In this document: positions 20,319 through 29,085 of the stretch, in pieces
How the letters are laid out: every line of letters starts with the position of its first letter
Numbering within the stretch: position 1 is the first letter of the stretch
From: Halochromatium glycolicum
GTDB taxonomy: Bacteria > Pseudomonadota > Gammaproteobacteria > Chromatiales > Chromatiaceae
Reading direction: 5' to 3'
NCBI RefSeq assembly: GCF_016584085.1
Contig: NZ_NRSJ01000053.1
Span: 1-32,937, forward strand
Length of the DNA stretch: 32,937 nucleotides
Program-made: the position numbers and the translations under genes
The notes under the pieces: generated by a model
The model's database searches: none
What the model saw: only the letters and a program-made list of their open reading frames with translations
What the model was told of the DNA's origin: nothing

Positions 20319-22255
20319 CTTTGCAGGCACAACCCGCATTCCTGACTACGCCTGGGCTCAGCCTGCTGTATTTCGGGGGCAAGGGCGGCGTTGGTAAGAC
20401 CACCTGCGCCTGTGCCGCCGCGCTCGAGATCGCCCAGCGCCGGCGCGCGGAGACAGTGCTGCTGCTCTCGACCGATCCGGCTCATTCGCTCGCCGATGCA
20501 TTGTCGGGGCTGGCGCTGCCGCCCAACCTGGAGATGCTCGAGCTGGATGCGGCCGCGGCCTTGGAACGCTTCAGGCAACGCTATCGCGGAAAGCTCGAGG
20601 AGATCGCCAACCGCGGGACCCTGTTAGACGCCCAGGACGCCCAGGCGCTGCTGGAGATGGCGCTCCCCGGTATGGACGAGCTGGCCGCCTACCTGGAGAT
20701 GGCCGAGTGGATCGAGCAGCAGCGCTACGGCTGTATCGTCGTCGATACCGCGCCGACGGGTCATGCGCTGCGGCTGCTGCAGATGCCGGATCTGATCAGT
20801 CGCTGGATCAAGGCGTTGGATGCCTTGCTGGCGAAGAACCGCTATCTGCGTTGGCGGTTCCAACGCGACCAGCGTCCGGATGATCTGGACCAGTTCCTGC
20901 TGGGGCTCGAGCGCACCCGCCGGGGCATCGCCGAGCTGGTCAAGGATGGTACGCGTTGCCGATTCGTCCCGGTGACGCTGGCCGAGGCGATGAGCATCGA
21001 GGAGACCGAGGATCTCCTGCAGATGCTCGATGGGCAAGGGATCATGGCGCAAGACCTGGTGATCAATCGGATGATGCCGGCAAGCGACTGCGCCGTCTGC
21101 CGCGTGGAGCGGCAGCGCCAGCTGCGCGCGCTCGCCACCCTCGATCGGCAGCCGGCGCAGGCGAGGCTCTGGGCCCTGCCGCTGCTGGCCGATGAGCCGC
21201 GCGGCGAGGCCCTGCTCAACGTCTGGTCGCAAGCGCAGCGGCTCGATCCTGCCGCGTTGCGCGAGCAGGGTGCGCCGGTCGCCAACGAATTGCCGACCCG
21301 GGTCAGACGGCCTGCATCGCTGCCGCCGCCGAGCGCGCGGCTGGTGATGCTGGCAGGCAAGGGCGGGGTCGGTAAGACCACCTTTGCGAGCGCCACGGCG
21401 CTGCGCTTGCGCGCCGAGTACCCTGACCGGCGCATCCTGCTGTTATCCACCGATCCCGCGCACTCGCTCGCGGACTGCCTTGGACGCGCCTTTGGCCCGC
21501 GGCCAGTCGCGGTGGACACGGGCCTGGATGCCGAAGAGTTCGCGGCCGAGCAGGCCTTTGCGGTCCTGCAGCAACGTTATCGTGACGAGCTGCGCGGCTT
21601 CCTCTCGCAGGCGCTGAACAATCTCGACATCACCTTCGATCGCGAGGCGATGGAGCAGCTGCTGGAGCTGGCGCCACCGGGGCTGGATGAGATCATGGCG
21701 CTGACCCGGGTGATCGAATACCTCGACGGCGGGGCCTATGACCTGGTGGTGCTGGACACCGCGCCGAGTGGTCATACGCTGCGCCTGCTGGAGCTGCCCG
21801 AGTTGATCCAAGAGTGGCTGAAGCTCTTCTTTCAGCTGCTGTTGAAGTATCGCTCCCTCTTGAAGGTGCCGGAGCTCTCCCGTGACCTGGTCGAGCTGTC
21901 GAAGTCGGTCAAGCGGTTGCGAGCGCTGCTCAGGGATTCACGCGAGACCGCCTGTTACCTGGTGACCATCCCGAGCGCGTTGGGATTGGCCGAGACCGGC
22001 GATCTGATCGCCGCGCTCGAGCAGCTGCAGATCCGGGTCTCCGGCCTGTTCATCAATCAGCTGACACCGTTCGACGGTGATTGCGCGCTCTGTGATGCGC
22101 TGCACGAGCGCCAGGCGCGAGAGGTTGCGCACGCGCAGCAGCGATTCCCACGGCTAACGCAGACATTGGTCTATCGCCAGTCCGCACCGACCGGACTCGA
22201 TGCGCTGCGGCGCTTGGGCGATGCACTCTATTGCCCGCTGGAGGCATCCCAATGA
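20315..22255 (+). CDS. Tandem ArsA/Get3-like ATPase of the gas-vesicle cluster
   Basis: The 646-residue protein is a head-to-tail duplication of the ArsA/Get3 ATPase. Each half has a deviant Walker A, KGGVGKTT (from residues 23 and 349), followed by LLSTDPAHSLADxL and later DTAP(T/S)GHxLRLL. Each half also ends with a CxxC pair: Cys259/Cys262 in SDCAVC and Cys590/Cys593 in GDCALC. Paired CxxC motifs are characteristic of Get3/TRC40, which holds a zinc at its dimer interface and shields hydrophobic membrane-protein segments. This protein could act as a pseudo-dimer chaperone for hydrophobic GvpA. No arsenic-resistance gene is nearby. By position it equals the gene called gvpW in Serratia as I recall, but I am not sure of that name. 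Confidence 0.92.
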   Translation: MTLQAQPAFLTTPGLSLLYFGGKGGVGKTTCACAAALEIAQRRRAETVLLLSTDPAHSLADALSGLALPPNLEMLELDAAAALERFRQRYRGKLEEIANRGTLLDAQDAQALLEMALPGMDELAAYLEMAEWIEQQRYGCIVVDTAPTGHALRLLQMPDLISRWIKALDALLAKNRYLRWRFQRDQRPDDLDQFLLGLERTRRGIAELVKDGTRCRFVPVTLAEAMSIEETEDLLQMLDGQGIMAQDLVINRMMPASDCAVCRVERQRQLRALATLDRQPAQARLWALPLLADEPRGEALLNVWSQAQRLDPAALREQGAPVANELPTRVRRPASLPPPSARLVMLAGKGGVGKTTFASATALRLRAEYPDRRILLLSTDPAHSLADCLGRAFGPRPVAVDTGLDAEEFAAEQAFAVLQQRYRDELRGFLSQALNNLDITFDREAMEQLLELAPPGLDEIMALTRVIEYLDGGAYDLVVLDTAPSGHTLRLLELPELIQEWLKLFFQLLLKYRSLLKVPELSRDLVELSKSVKRLRALLRDSRETACYLVTIPSALGLAETGDLIAALEQLQIRVSGLFINQLTPFDGDCALCDALHERQAREVAHAQQRFPRLTQTLVYRQSAPTGLDALRRLGDALYCPLEASQ

Positions 22256-22286
22256 GCGCAGGCGTCGCGTCAGTGTTGTCCCGGCC

Positions 22287-22523
22287 ATGAGCGACACCGG
22301 TCTCTCGCAAAACGGGCAAGAGCATGTTTCGCTCTGCGAGGCGCTGGATCGCATCCTGAACAAGGGGGCGGTCGTGGTGGCCGATCTGACCATCTCGGTG
22401 GCCGATATCGATCTCATCTTCATCAATCTGCAGGCGCTGGTCACCTCGGTGGAGACCGGGCGGCGGCTGCAGCAGGAGGCGGCGAATGAACAACGAGCAG
22501 TCGACACCGACGACGCCGGGTGA
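22287..22523 (+). CDS. gvpA2: Minor GvpA-family protein (GvpJ/M/S-like)
   Basis: This 78-residue protein begins at the ATG at 22287 and has the GvpA-family core (SLCEALDRILNKGAVVVADLTISVADIDLIFINLQALVTSVET). The IDLIF and LVTSVET portions are closer to the minor members GvpJ/M/S than to the major shell protein. Such proteins are thought to start or cap the vesicle. The C-terminus overlaps gvpK by 38 bp in another frame, so the two are probably translationally coupled. The ribosome site is weak; no better start is visible downstream. Confidence 0.88.
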   Translation: MSDTGLSQNGQEHVSLCEALDRILNKGAVVVADLTISVADIDLIFINLQALVTSVETGRRLQQEAANEQRAVDTDDAG

Positions 22524-22833
22524 GTCCGGCACGCCGCTGGCGGCAGCAGCCTCATCGACGGTCGGCGGCCGCAAGCGGCTCGAGATCGACGAGGCCGGTG
22601 TGCGCAACGGACTGGCGCAGTTGGTGCTGACGCTGATCAAGCTGCTGCACGAGCTGTTGGAGCGCCAGGCGATCGCGCGCATGGAATCGGGCTCGCTGGA
22701 TGAAGAGGAGATCGAGCGGCTTGGGCTGACGCTGATGCGTCAGGCCGAGGAGCTCGAGCGCGTGCGCGAGGCCTTTGGCCTGCGTGATGAGGATCTCAAC
22801 ATCGACCTCGGTCCCCTGGGCCGGCTGTTCTAA
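22486..22833 (+). CDS. gvpK: Gas vesicle protein GvpK
   Basis: The 115-residue protein has the GvpK signature: RLEIDEAGVRNGLAQLVLTLIKLLHELLERQAIARMESGSL, then IERLGLTLMRQAEELERV and a C-terminal DLNIDLGPLGRL. GvpK is a conserved, essential minor assembly protein of mostly helical structure. The start has an excellent ribosome site (AGGAGGCG) located inside the end of the preceding gene. The first 28 residues are Ser/Thr/Pro-rich. The next gene starts 9 bp downstream. Confidence 0.95.
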   Translation: MNNEQSTPTTPGESGTPLAAAASSTVGGRKRLEIDEAGVRNGLAQLVLTLIKLLHELLERQAIARMESGSLDEEEIERLGLTLMRQAEELERVREAFGLRDEDLNIDLGPLGRLF

Positions 22834-22842
22834 CGAGGCACC

Positions 22843-23160
22843 ATGGCCAATCATCACCGTAATCTGAGCCATTCGACGGATAGCACCACCGTTGCCGACC
22901 TGCTGGAGCGCTTGTTGGACAAGGGGGTGGTCATTGCCGGCGATATTCGAGTCAAGCTGGTCGAAGTGGAGCTGTTGACCATCGAGGTCCGGCTCTTGGT
23001 CTGCTCGGTTGACCGCGCCGTCGAGATGGGCGTCGATTGGTGGCGCGGCAATCCGGCGTTCGATAGCTCGGTGCGCGGGCCGTCGCAGTCCGCTGCATTG
23101 GAAGAGCGGCTCGAGCGTCTCGAGGAGAAGATCGAGACCGCGTTGACTGCCAAGCTATAG
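22843..23160 (+). CDS. gvpA3: Minor GvpA-family protein with C-terminal coiled coil
   Basis: This 105-residue protein has the GvpA-family core at residues about 15-60 (TVADLLERLLDKGVVIAGDIRVKLVEVELLTIEVRLLVCSVDRA). A GMDWW-like turn (GVDWW) and a helical, charged tail (AALEERLERLEEKIETAL) follow. The longer tail and sequence place it with the minor GvpJ/M group. It is the last gene of the structural operon. Its stop codon, TAG at 23158-23160, abuts the stop codon of the convergent hybrid kinase (CTA, 23155-23157), so no terminator separates the two transcription units. Confidence 0.9.
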   Translation: MANHHRNLSHSTDSTTVADLLERLLDKGVVIAGDIRVKLVEVELLTIEVRLLVCSVDRAVEMGVDWWRGNPAFDSSVRGPSQSAALEERLERLEEKIETALTAKL

Positions 23161-26100
23161 GGCTTGGCGCAGCCGTTCGAGGGAGATCGGCTTGGGCAGG
23201 ACCGAGGGTTGGTGCTGCAGCCGCTCAAGCCCGAAGTTGGCCGGGTTTTGTCCGCTCATCAGGATGACACGGATCTCGGGATAGAGATCGTTCAGCAACT
23301 CGCAGAGCTCGACGCCGTCCATCTGCGGCATCGCCAGGTCGGTCAGTACCAGGTCGAACTCGGGGTCGAGGTTGAGCCGTTCGAGGCAATCCAGCGCGTC
23401 TTCTGCCATCTCGGAGTCGATATCCAGGGTGTGCAGCAGCCGGCTGACGGTCTCGCGTACGCGCGGGTCGTCATCGACCACCAAGATCCGATGTGGCTTG
23501 CCGTCTTTGGCCTCTAACGCGCTGGTCGCGGGCGCGGCATGAGCCGTCGATGGCTGGCCGGTCGGCAGCAGCAGGCGAAAGACCGAGCCCAGGCCCGGCT
23601 GTGACTCGACCTGCAGTCCGGCGCCGGAGCGCAGCACGAACTCCTGCACCATGAACATGCCCAGGCCGTGGCCGCGCTGCTCGGCCTTGGTCGAGAACAG
23701 CGGCTCGAAGAGCCGTTGCCGTGTCTCGGTGTTCATGCCGCAGCCGGTATCGGCCACGCGCAGCTCGACATACTCGCCTGGGCTCAGCCTACCGAGCGCG
23801 AGTTGTTCTGACCCATCCCAGTGGCGTGGCTTGGCCTGGATGCTGAGGTGACCGCCGTCGGGCATGGCATCGCGGGCGTTGAGCGCCAGGTTCAACAGCG
23901 CCGACTGTAGGAAGGCCGTGTTGGTCTCGGCGTGAATGGCGGGCGCGATCTTGAGCTCGAGCTTGATCCGGGCCGGGAGCACCCGGAACAGGATGTGTTC
24001 CAGTTCCTTGAGCGCGGGCTCGAGCGGGGTCTCAGTGATGGTGATGCCGCCGGCGCGGCTGAGCGAGAGCATGCCGGAGGTGATCACAATCGCCTGGCCA
24101 AGCGCGCTGAGCGTCTCATCGATGATCTCGCCATATTGCTTGATGGCCGGATGCGCTGGGAGCTGATCGAGCGAGGTCTGCAGGAACTGCAGGTTGCCAT
24201 CGATGACGCCGAGCAGGTTGTTGAAGTCATGCGCGATGCCGCTGGCGAGGTGCCCGATGGTCTCGCGCTCCTTGGAGGCCACCATGAGGCGCTGTACCTG
24301 CTCGATATAGACGAGTGCGATCAGTCGTTGCCCGATCAGGCGCATCAGCTCGCGATGCAGATCGGAGAACACCGGGCGCGCTTCACGGCTCCAGAAGTTG
24401 AGCACGAGGGTTTCTGCTTCGCCGTTGGGGCCGTTCCAGGGCAGGGCTAGCAGCAGACCGCTGCGCCAACCGGCTTTGCGACTGCTCGCCGAGAGTTGCT
24501 CGGCGCTGATGGGCTTCGGCACGCCCAGCTCCTGTTGGTCCAATGCCACGAGCGCCTGCGCCATGCTGGGCGGCTGCTCGAGGCCCTCGGCAGTGGCCTT
24601 CGCTGTGCGCAGGCGGTAATGCATCTCGCCTTGGAGCAGGCCGAACTCACCGAGGTCCATCTGCAGCCCCTCGCAGCCGAGCTCGAGCAGGGCCTCGGCT
24701 TCGGTATCGAGCTGGAGCGACTGGCCGCTGAGATTCACCAGCCTCTCCAGGTGATGGCGGTAGTCGGCGAGCTCCTGTTCGAGCTGCTGTCGGCGCTCGT
24801 TGGCTTGCACCACCTCGGTGATGTCCTCGAGCATGCCCAGCGGCAGCGGCGCTTCACCGTCGCCCTGCGGGATCATCAGCACGCGCAGATCGCCCCACAT
24901 GAGGTCGCCGTTCGGCTTGATGCAACGCTTGGTGATGCGAAAGCCGGTGCGCTCTCCGGCTAGCAGTTGCTGGTGGAGCCTGTGCTCTTGGGGCAAGTCC
25001 TCCGGATGCGTGACCTCGTCGATGCTCATGCCGAGCAGCGCATCCGGCTCGCGGCCGAGCAGGGTCGCCAATGTGTGGTTCACCAGCGTGAAGCGGCCGC
25101 TACGATCGGTGATGCCGATACCGAGCGGCGCCTGGTTGAAGATGGCGCTCAGCCGCGCCTCGCTGGCACGAAGCTGCTGTTCGGCCTGATAGTGGTCCGT
25201 GATATCGATATCGATGCCGCGAAAGCCGCGCAGTGACCCGTCGTCGTTGAGGATGGGGAAGCCATAGGTCTTGACCCAGACCAGGCTGCCATCGGCGTGG
25301 CAGATTGGGTTGAGAAAGTCCTCACAGGTGTGTTTCTGCTCGAAGTACTGGAGGGTCTCGCCCTTGAGGCGCTCACGCTCGGATTCCGGGAACAGATCAT
25401 AGAAATGCCGCTTGCCGATCAGCGCTTCCGGTTGCAGGCCAAGGAGATCCGCGATGACCGGGCTGATGTAGGTATAGAGCCCGTTGGCATCGACCTCCCA
25501 GGCGACACTGCGGCTGAGGCGCGCAACCTGGTCGTAGCGCGCCTGGCTTTGGACCAGATCGCGATAGATACGCTCGCGCGCAAGGGCGCCGACCATCAGG
25601 TTGGCCACCACCTGCAGAAAACGGACCTCCGCGGCGAGCCACTCGCGCGGTGCATAGACGGCGTCGAAGCCGATGAAGCCGATGAGGCGCTCGCCTGAAT
25701 GCGCACCTTCCATCAGGGGCACCAGCAGCACCGATTGGATGCCCTGGAATTCGAGGATCTCGCGCTCCTCGGCCCAGTCGTCGTCCAGATCGGCGACGCG
25801 CGGAACGATCACCGGCTTGCCTGAGGTCATATGCCGCATGGTCGCCGAAAAGGGCTCGACCGGGAGGTCTTGCAGGTGCTCGATCATCGGCGTGACACCG
25901 GGGGCGACCCACTCGTGGGTGTTGTGCATCCGGCTGTCGTCGGGCTCGATCTGGAACAGATAGGTGCGGTCCGACTGGGTGAAGTCGCCGATGCGCTGGA
26001 GTGTCTGATCGATCAGGCCGGAGACATCCTGATCCGTTTGCAACACGAAGGCGGTGGCGATATCCAGTAGCTCGCGCTCGATGGCCTCGCGCTGCAGCAG

Positions 26101-29085
26101 GTCCAGTTCGGCGAGCTTGCGCTCGGTGATGTCGCGCCCGAGCGAGACGATGCCGGTGATCTGGCCGCTGTCGTCGACGATGGCGCGATCCACCCACTGC
26201 AGCCAGCGCCAGCCCTTGCGGGTCGATACATAGTGCTCAGCGAAATGCGTGTGCGGCGGCTGCTGCAGTGCGTTGAGCGCCTTGGTCTTGGCCTGCGGGT
26301 CAGCCGGAAGCCGATTACTGAAGGCGTCTTGACCGGCGAGTTCGGCCTCGTGGCGGTCGAACAGCTTGCAATAGGAGGGGCTGACGAACTCCAGGCGTCC
26401 CTCTGGATCGGTGCGCACGATCAGGTCTTCGAGGTTGTCGACGACCAACCGGTAACGCTCGCGCTGGGCGCGCAGCTCGGCTTCGACTTGGCGCTGCTCG
26501 GTGACGTCTAGGCTAGTGCCGGTGAGATTCTGCGGTTGACCTTCGGCATCGAAATTGACCCGGCCCTGGTTGAGCATGCGGCGTTCGACACCATCGATCG
26601 CGCGGAGACGGCACTCGACGCAGTAGGCTCCATCCGGGCGCAGCGGCGCGGCCTTCAGCTCGGCGCGCACCGCCTCCTGGTCTTCGGGATGCACTGCCGC
26701 GAAGAACGCATCGAGGCTCGCAGGGATCGACTGCGGGCGATAGCCGAACAGGCGATAGGTTTCGTCGCTCCAGATCAGCCGGCCGCTCGTATAGTCCAGG
26801 CACCAGCTGCCGAGATGGGTGATGGCCTGGGCCTCTTTGAGCAGTGACTCGCTGTGCGAGACCTGCTCGAGCGCATGCTGCAGCGCCGAGACATCCTGCT
26901 GGACGGCGACGAAATGGCTGACCTCGCCCTTGGCGTTGTGCAGCGGGGTGAGACTGAGGGCGCTCCAGAAGGTGGTGCCGTCCTTGCGTTGGTTGCGCAG
27001 CGTGCTGCGACAGCGGCTGCCGGATTGCAGTGCTGCCTGAACCTTGGCGTACTCGGGGTCATCGTCATCTTTCTCATGGAAGAACAGGCAGTTGCGGCCC
27101 AAGACTTCATCGGTGCGGTACCCGGTGAGCTCCTCGAAGCCGCGATTGACGTAGCTGATGGAGTAATCATCCTGGTTGCGGCGGCGGGCGATGACGATGC
27201 CGGTATTGGCCTGCGACAGCGCATCGACCAGCACCCGGTGATGTTGTTCGAGGCGCTGGGTCTCGAATGCCAGTGCGGCCAGGTTGGCGCCGGTCTCGAG
27301 CAGCTCACGCGCGAGCTGGCCAAGTCCTTGCGGACGATCGCTCAGGATCAGGAATACCCCGAGCGACTGTTGGTCGCGGCCGGCGATGGGTCGGCACCAG
27401 AGGGCCGGGGGCTCGACAGCCGACGCCAATCCGGGAGGCGGTGCGAGATCGAGCTCGCTGCCGAGGTCGCTGATGTACTGGGGCGTGCCCTCGGTGTAGG
27501 CGCGGGTGAGGCAGCATCCGCGATCGCCGGTGCGCAGGCTCTGATTGATCCAGTGCACGGCGTCTGTGTCCAGTGTCGGCGCAACCGTGACCTCGAGCAT
27601 GCCAACGGCGTTGGGTGCGACCACCGCACAGTGCGCGCCGTTCAGGGCCTGCTCACTGAGCTCGCAGAGCTGGCGGGTGACCTCGGCTTCGCTCGCCTGC
27701 TCATTGGCAAGGGACAGCAGGGTCTGGGCCTGGATGCCGCGGATGGTGCGTTGGCGCGCAACCGTATCGCGCTCCTGCTGCAGGTTGATGAAGCTTTCGG
27801 CGAGACGCTCACCCATGCGGGTGATGGCGCCGGTGAGCTGCTGGATCTCGCGCACCGGGGTCGGCTTGAGCGGCGCGACCGTTTGACCTGCGGTGATCCG
27901 CTCTGGCAGCTGCACGGCGGTGTCGAGCAAGCGTTGCAGCGGACGCGTCAGCAGGTTGCTGAGCTGCTGGGCGGCGAGCGCCGAGATCATACTCAGGGCG
28001 AGGAGGGTGGCGAGCAGGCGTACGATCTGCTCATGGAGCTGATCGATGATCAGGGTGGTGCTGACCTCGATGGTGAGCTGTTCTGTGGCCGACCCCAGCG
28101 CCACTGGCAGCGAGACCTGATAGCGTGCCTCGCGCCACTGTTCCATCAGCGCCGGTGGCTCCTGGCCTGGCATCAGGATTGAGAGCCCTTCCACATGGGA
28201 GGGCTTGGCCGGCACTGTTTGCGCTGGCTGCAGCGCGAGACGCGGTTCAGCGGCTGTCGGCAGGCGCGCCGCCAGGCTTTGCTCCAGCTCGGTCAATGTG
28301 GTTGTGATGCCGTCAGCCGCGCTGTGCTCGAGCCTGAGCCGGGCAAGATCGGCGAACCAGAGCAGCCGATTGCGCATCTCGGTCTCGATGCCGGTTCTGA
28401 GATCGGTGTTTTGCCAGGCCAAGAGGGTGAAGGCTGGCATCAGCATGGCCGTGAGTAGCAGGCTGAACAGCAATTGCCCCAGCAACAGCGACAGCCGTTG
28501 GCGCCAGAGCAGGGTGATGCTGAGCAGGATGAGCTGGGCTAGCGCGGCGTTGAAGATCCCGTTCAGCGACTGCTTGAGCGCGATCAGCACCACCTGCGTC
28601 GGCGGCATATCGAGGTTGAACCGATAGAACACCAGCACCAAGGGCACGCCGATGAGCAGCCAGTACAGGCAGACCCGCCATAGCAGCGGTGGCGAGTCCT
28701 GTCCGCGGTGGCGCGCCAGCTGGCCGAGACCGGCAACGAAGCCGGCCTCGGCAACAAAGATCAGGAAGGCATAGGGGTGATCCCAGAGGACATTGGTGTA
28801 GGCACCGGCCGCGATTGCGACCAAGATCGCCGCCGGAGCGCCGACCCAGGCGAGCGCCAGCCAGACCGCGACCGAGCCGAAGATGATGTTGACGCCGAAG
28901 AACAGCGGCAGGTTGAAATGGTTGCCAAGCACGCCGAGCGCCATCAGCGTGAGCACCAGCGCAAGCTGCCGCGCGCCCTTCATCGACACAACGGACTGGA
29001 TCAGGGAGGCCTCGCGGTCCCCTGGGTCGTTACCTAGACCGGTTCCTACGGCATTCTGCGCCCTATAGCGCATATGCCAACGCAT
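23155..29085 (-). CDS. Giant membrane hybrid histidine kinase with LOV-like, PAS, GAF and REC domains
   Basis: The 1976-residue protein has, in order: an N-terminal integral membrane sensor of about six to seven helices (about 35-225); a short periplasmic segment and another helix (about 350-380); and a HAMP-like linker. A GAF domain lies at about 460-620 and a LOV-like PAS at about 625-745 (GRNCLFF, Cys666). Two PAS domains follow (about 755-1005), then a GAF, two more PAS (about 1200-1450) and a further GAF. HisKA has His1619 in SGIAHDFNN. The HATPase has DTGCGM and GHGLGM, and the C-terminal receiver (1863-1976) has Asp1916. It is third in a minus-strand operon after an OmpR-type regulator and a REC-EAL protein. 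The start is uncertain; 29085 overlaps the upstream gene by 23 bp, and ATGs at 29073 and 28983 are alternatives. Confidence 0.92.
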   Translation of the reverse strand: MRWHMRYRAQNAVGTGLGNDPGDREASLIQSVVSMKGARQLALVLTLMALGVLGNHFNLPLFFGVNIIFGSVAVWLALAWVGAPAAILVAIAAGAYTNVLWDHPYAFLIFVAEAGFVAGLGQLARHRGQDSPPLLWRVCLYWLLIGVPLVLVFYRFNLDMPPTQVVLIALKQSLNGIFNAALAQLILLSITLLWRQRLSLLLGQLLFSLLLTAMLMPAFTLLAWQNTDLRTGIETEMRNRLLWFADLARLRLEHSAADGITTTLTELEQSLAARLPTAAEPRLALQPAQTVPAKPSHVEGLSILMPGQEPPALMEQWREARYQVSLPVALGSATEQLTIEVSTTLIIDQLHEQIVRLLATLLALSMISALAAQQLSNLLTRPLQRLLDTAVQLPERITAGQTVAPLKPTPVREIQQLTGAITRMGERLAESFINLQQERDTVARQRTIRGIQAQTLLSLANEQASEAEVTRQLCELSEQALNGAHCAVVAPNAVGMLEVTVAPTLDTDAVHWINQSLRTGDRGCCLTRAYTEGTPQYISDLGSELDLAPPPGLASAVEPPALWCRPIAGRDQQSLGVFLILSDRPQGLGQLARELLETGANLAALAFETQRLEQHHRVLVDALSQANTGIVIARRRNQDDYSISYVNRGFEELTGYRTDEVLGRNCLFFHEKDDDDPEYAKVQAALQSGSRCRSTLRNQRKDGTTFWSALSLTPLHNAKGEVSHFVAVQQDVSALQHALEQVSHSESLLKEAQAITHLGSWCLDYTSGRLIWSDETYRLFGYRPQSIPASLDAFFAAVHPEDQEAVRAELKAAPLRPDGAYCVECRLRAIDGVERRMLNQGRVNFDAEGQPQNLTGTSLDVTEQRQVEAELRAQRERYRLVVDNLEDLIVRTDPEGRLEFVSPSYCKLFDRHEAELAGQDAFSNRLPADPQAKTKALNALQQPPHTHFAEHYVSTRKGWRWLQWVDRAIVDDSGQITGIVSLGRDITERKLAELDLLQREAIERELLDIATAFVLQTDQDVSGLIDQTLQRIGDFTQSDRTYLFQIEPDDSRMHNTHEWVAPGVTPMIEHLQDLPVEPFSATMRHMTSGKPVIVPRVADLDDDWAEEREILEFQGIQSVLLVPLMEGAHSGERLIGFIGFDAVYAPREWLAAEVRFLQVVANLMVGALARERIYRDLVQSQARYDQVARLSRSVAWEVDANGLYTYISPVIADLLGLQPEALIGKRHFYDLFPESERERLKGETLQYFEQKHTCEDFLNPICHADGSLVWVKTYGFPILNDDGSLRGFRGIDIDITDHYQAEQQLRASEARLSAIFNQAPLGIGITDRSGRFTLVNHTLATLLGREPDALLGMSIDEVTHPEDLPQEHRLHQQLLAGERTGFRITKRCIKPNGDLMWGDLRVLMIPQGDGEAPLPLGMLEDITEVVQANERRQQLEQELADYRHHLERLVNLSGQSLQLDTEAEALLELGCEGLQMDLGEFGLLQGEMHYRLRTAKATAEGLEQPPSMAQALVALDQQELGVPKPISAEQLSASSRKAGWRSGLLLALPWNGPNGEAETLVLNFWSREARPVFSDLHRELMRLIGQRLIALVYIEQVQRLMVASKERETIGHLASGIAHDFNNLLGVIDGNLQFLQTSLDQLPAHPAIKQYGEIIDETLSALGQAIVITSGMLSLSRAGGITITETPLEPALKELEHILFRVLPARIKLELKIAPAIHAETNTAFLQSALLNLALNARDAMPDGGHLSIQAKPRHWDGSEQLALGRLSPGEYVELRVADTGCGMNTETRQRLFEPLFSTKAEQRGHGLGMFMVQEFVLRSGAGLQVESQPGLGSVFRLLLPTGQPSTAHAAPATSALEAKDGKPHRILVVDDDPRVRETVSRLLHTLDIDSEMAEDALDCLERLNLDPEFDLVLTDLAMPQMDGVELCELLNDLYPEIRVILMSGQNPANFGLERLQHQPSVLPKPISLERLRQAL

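Noticed and set aside
20315..22255. Arsenite-efflux ATPase ArsA
   Set aside because: No arsB, arsD or arsR is nearby. The gene is locked in the gvp operon by overlaps, and its CxxC pairs are Get3-like.
26854..28182. 442-codon open frame on the plus strand
   Set aside because: It is antisense to the hybrid kinase; the kinase GAF and LOV-like domains on the minus strand are clear.
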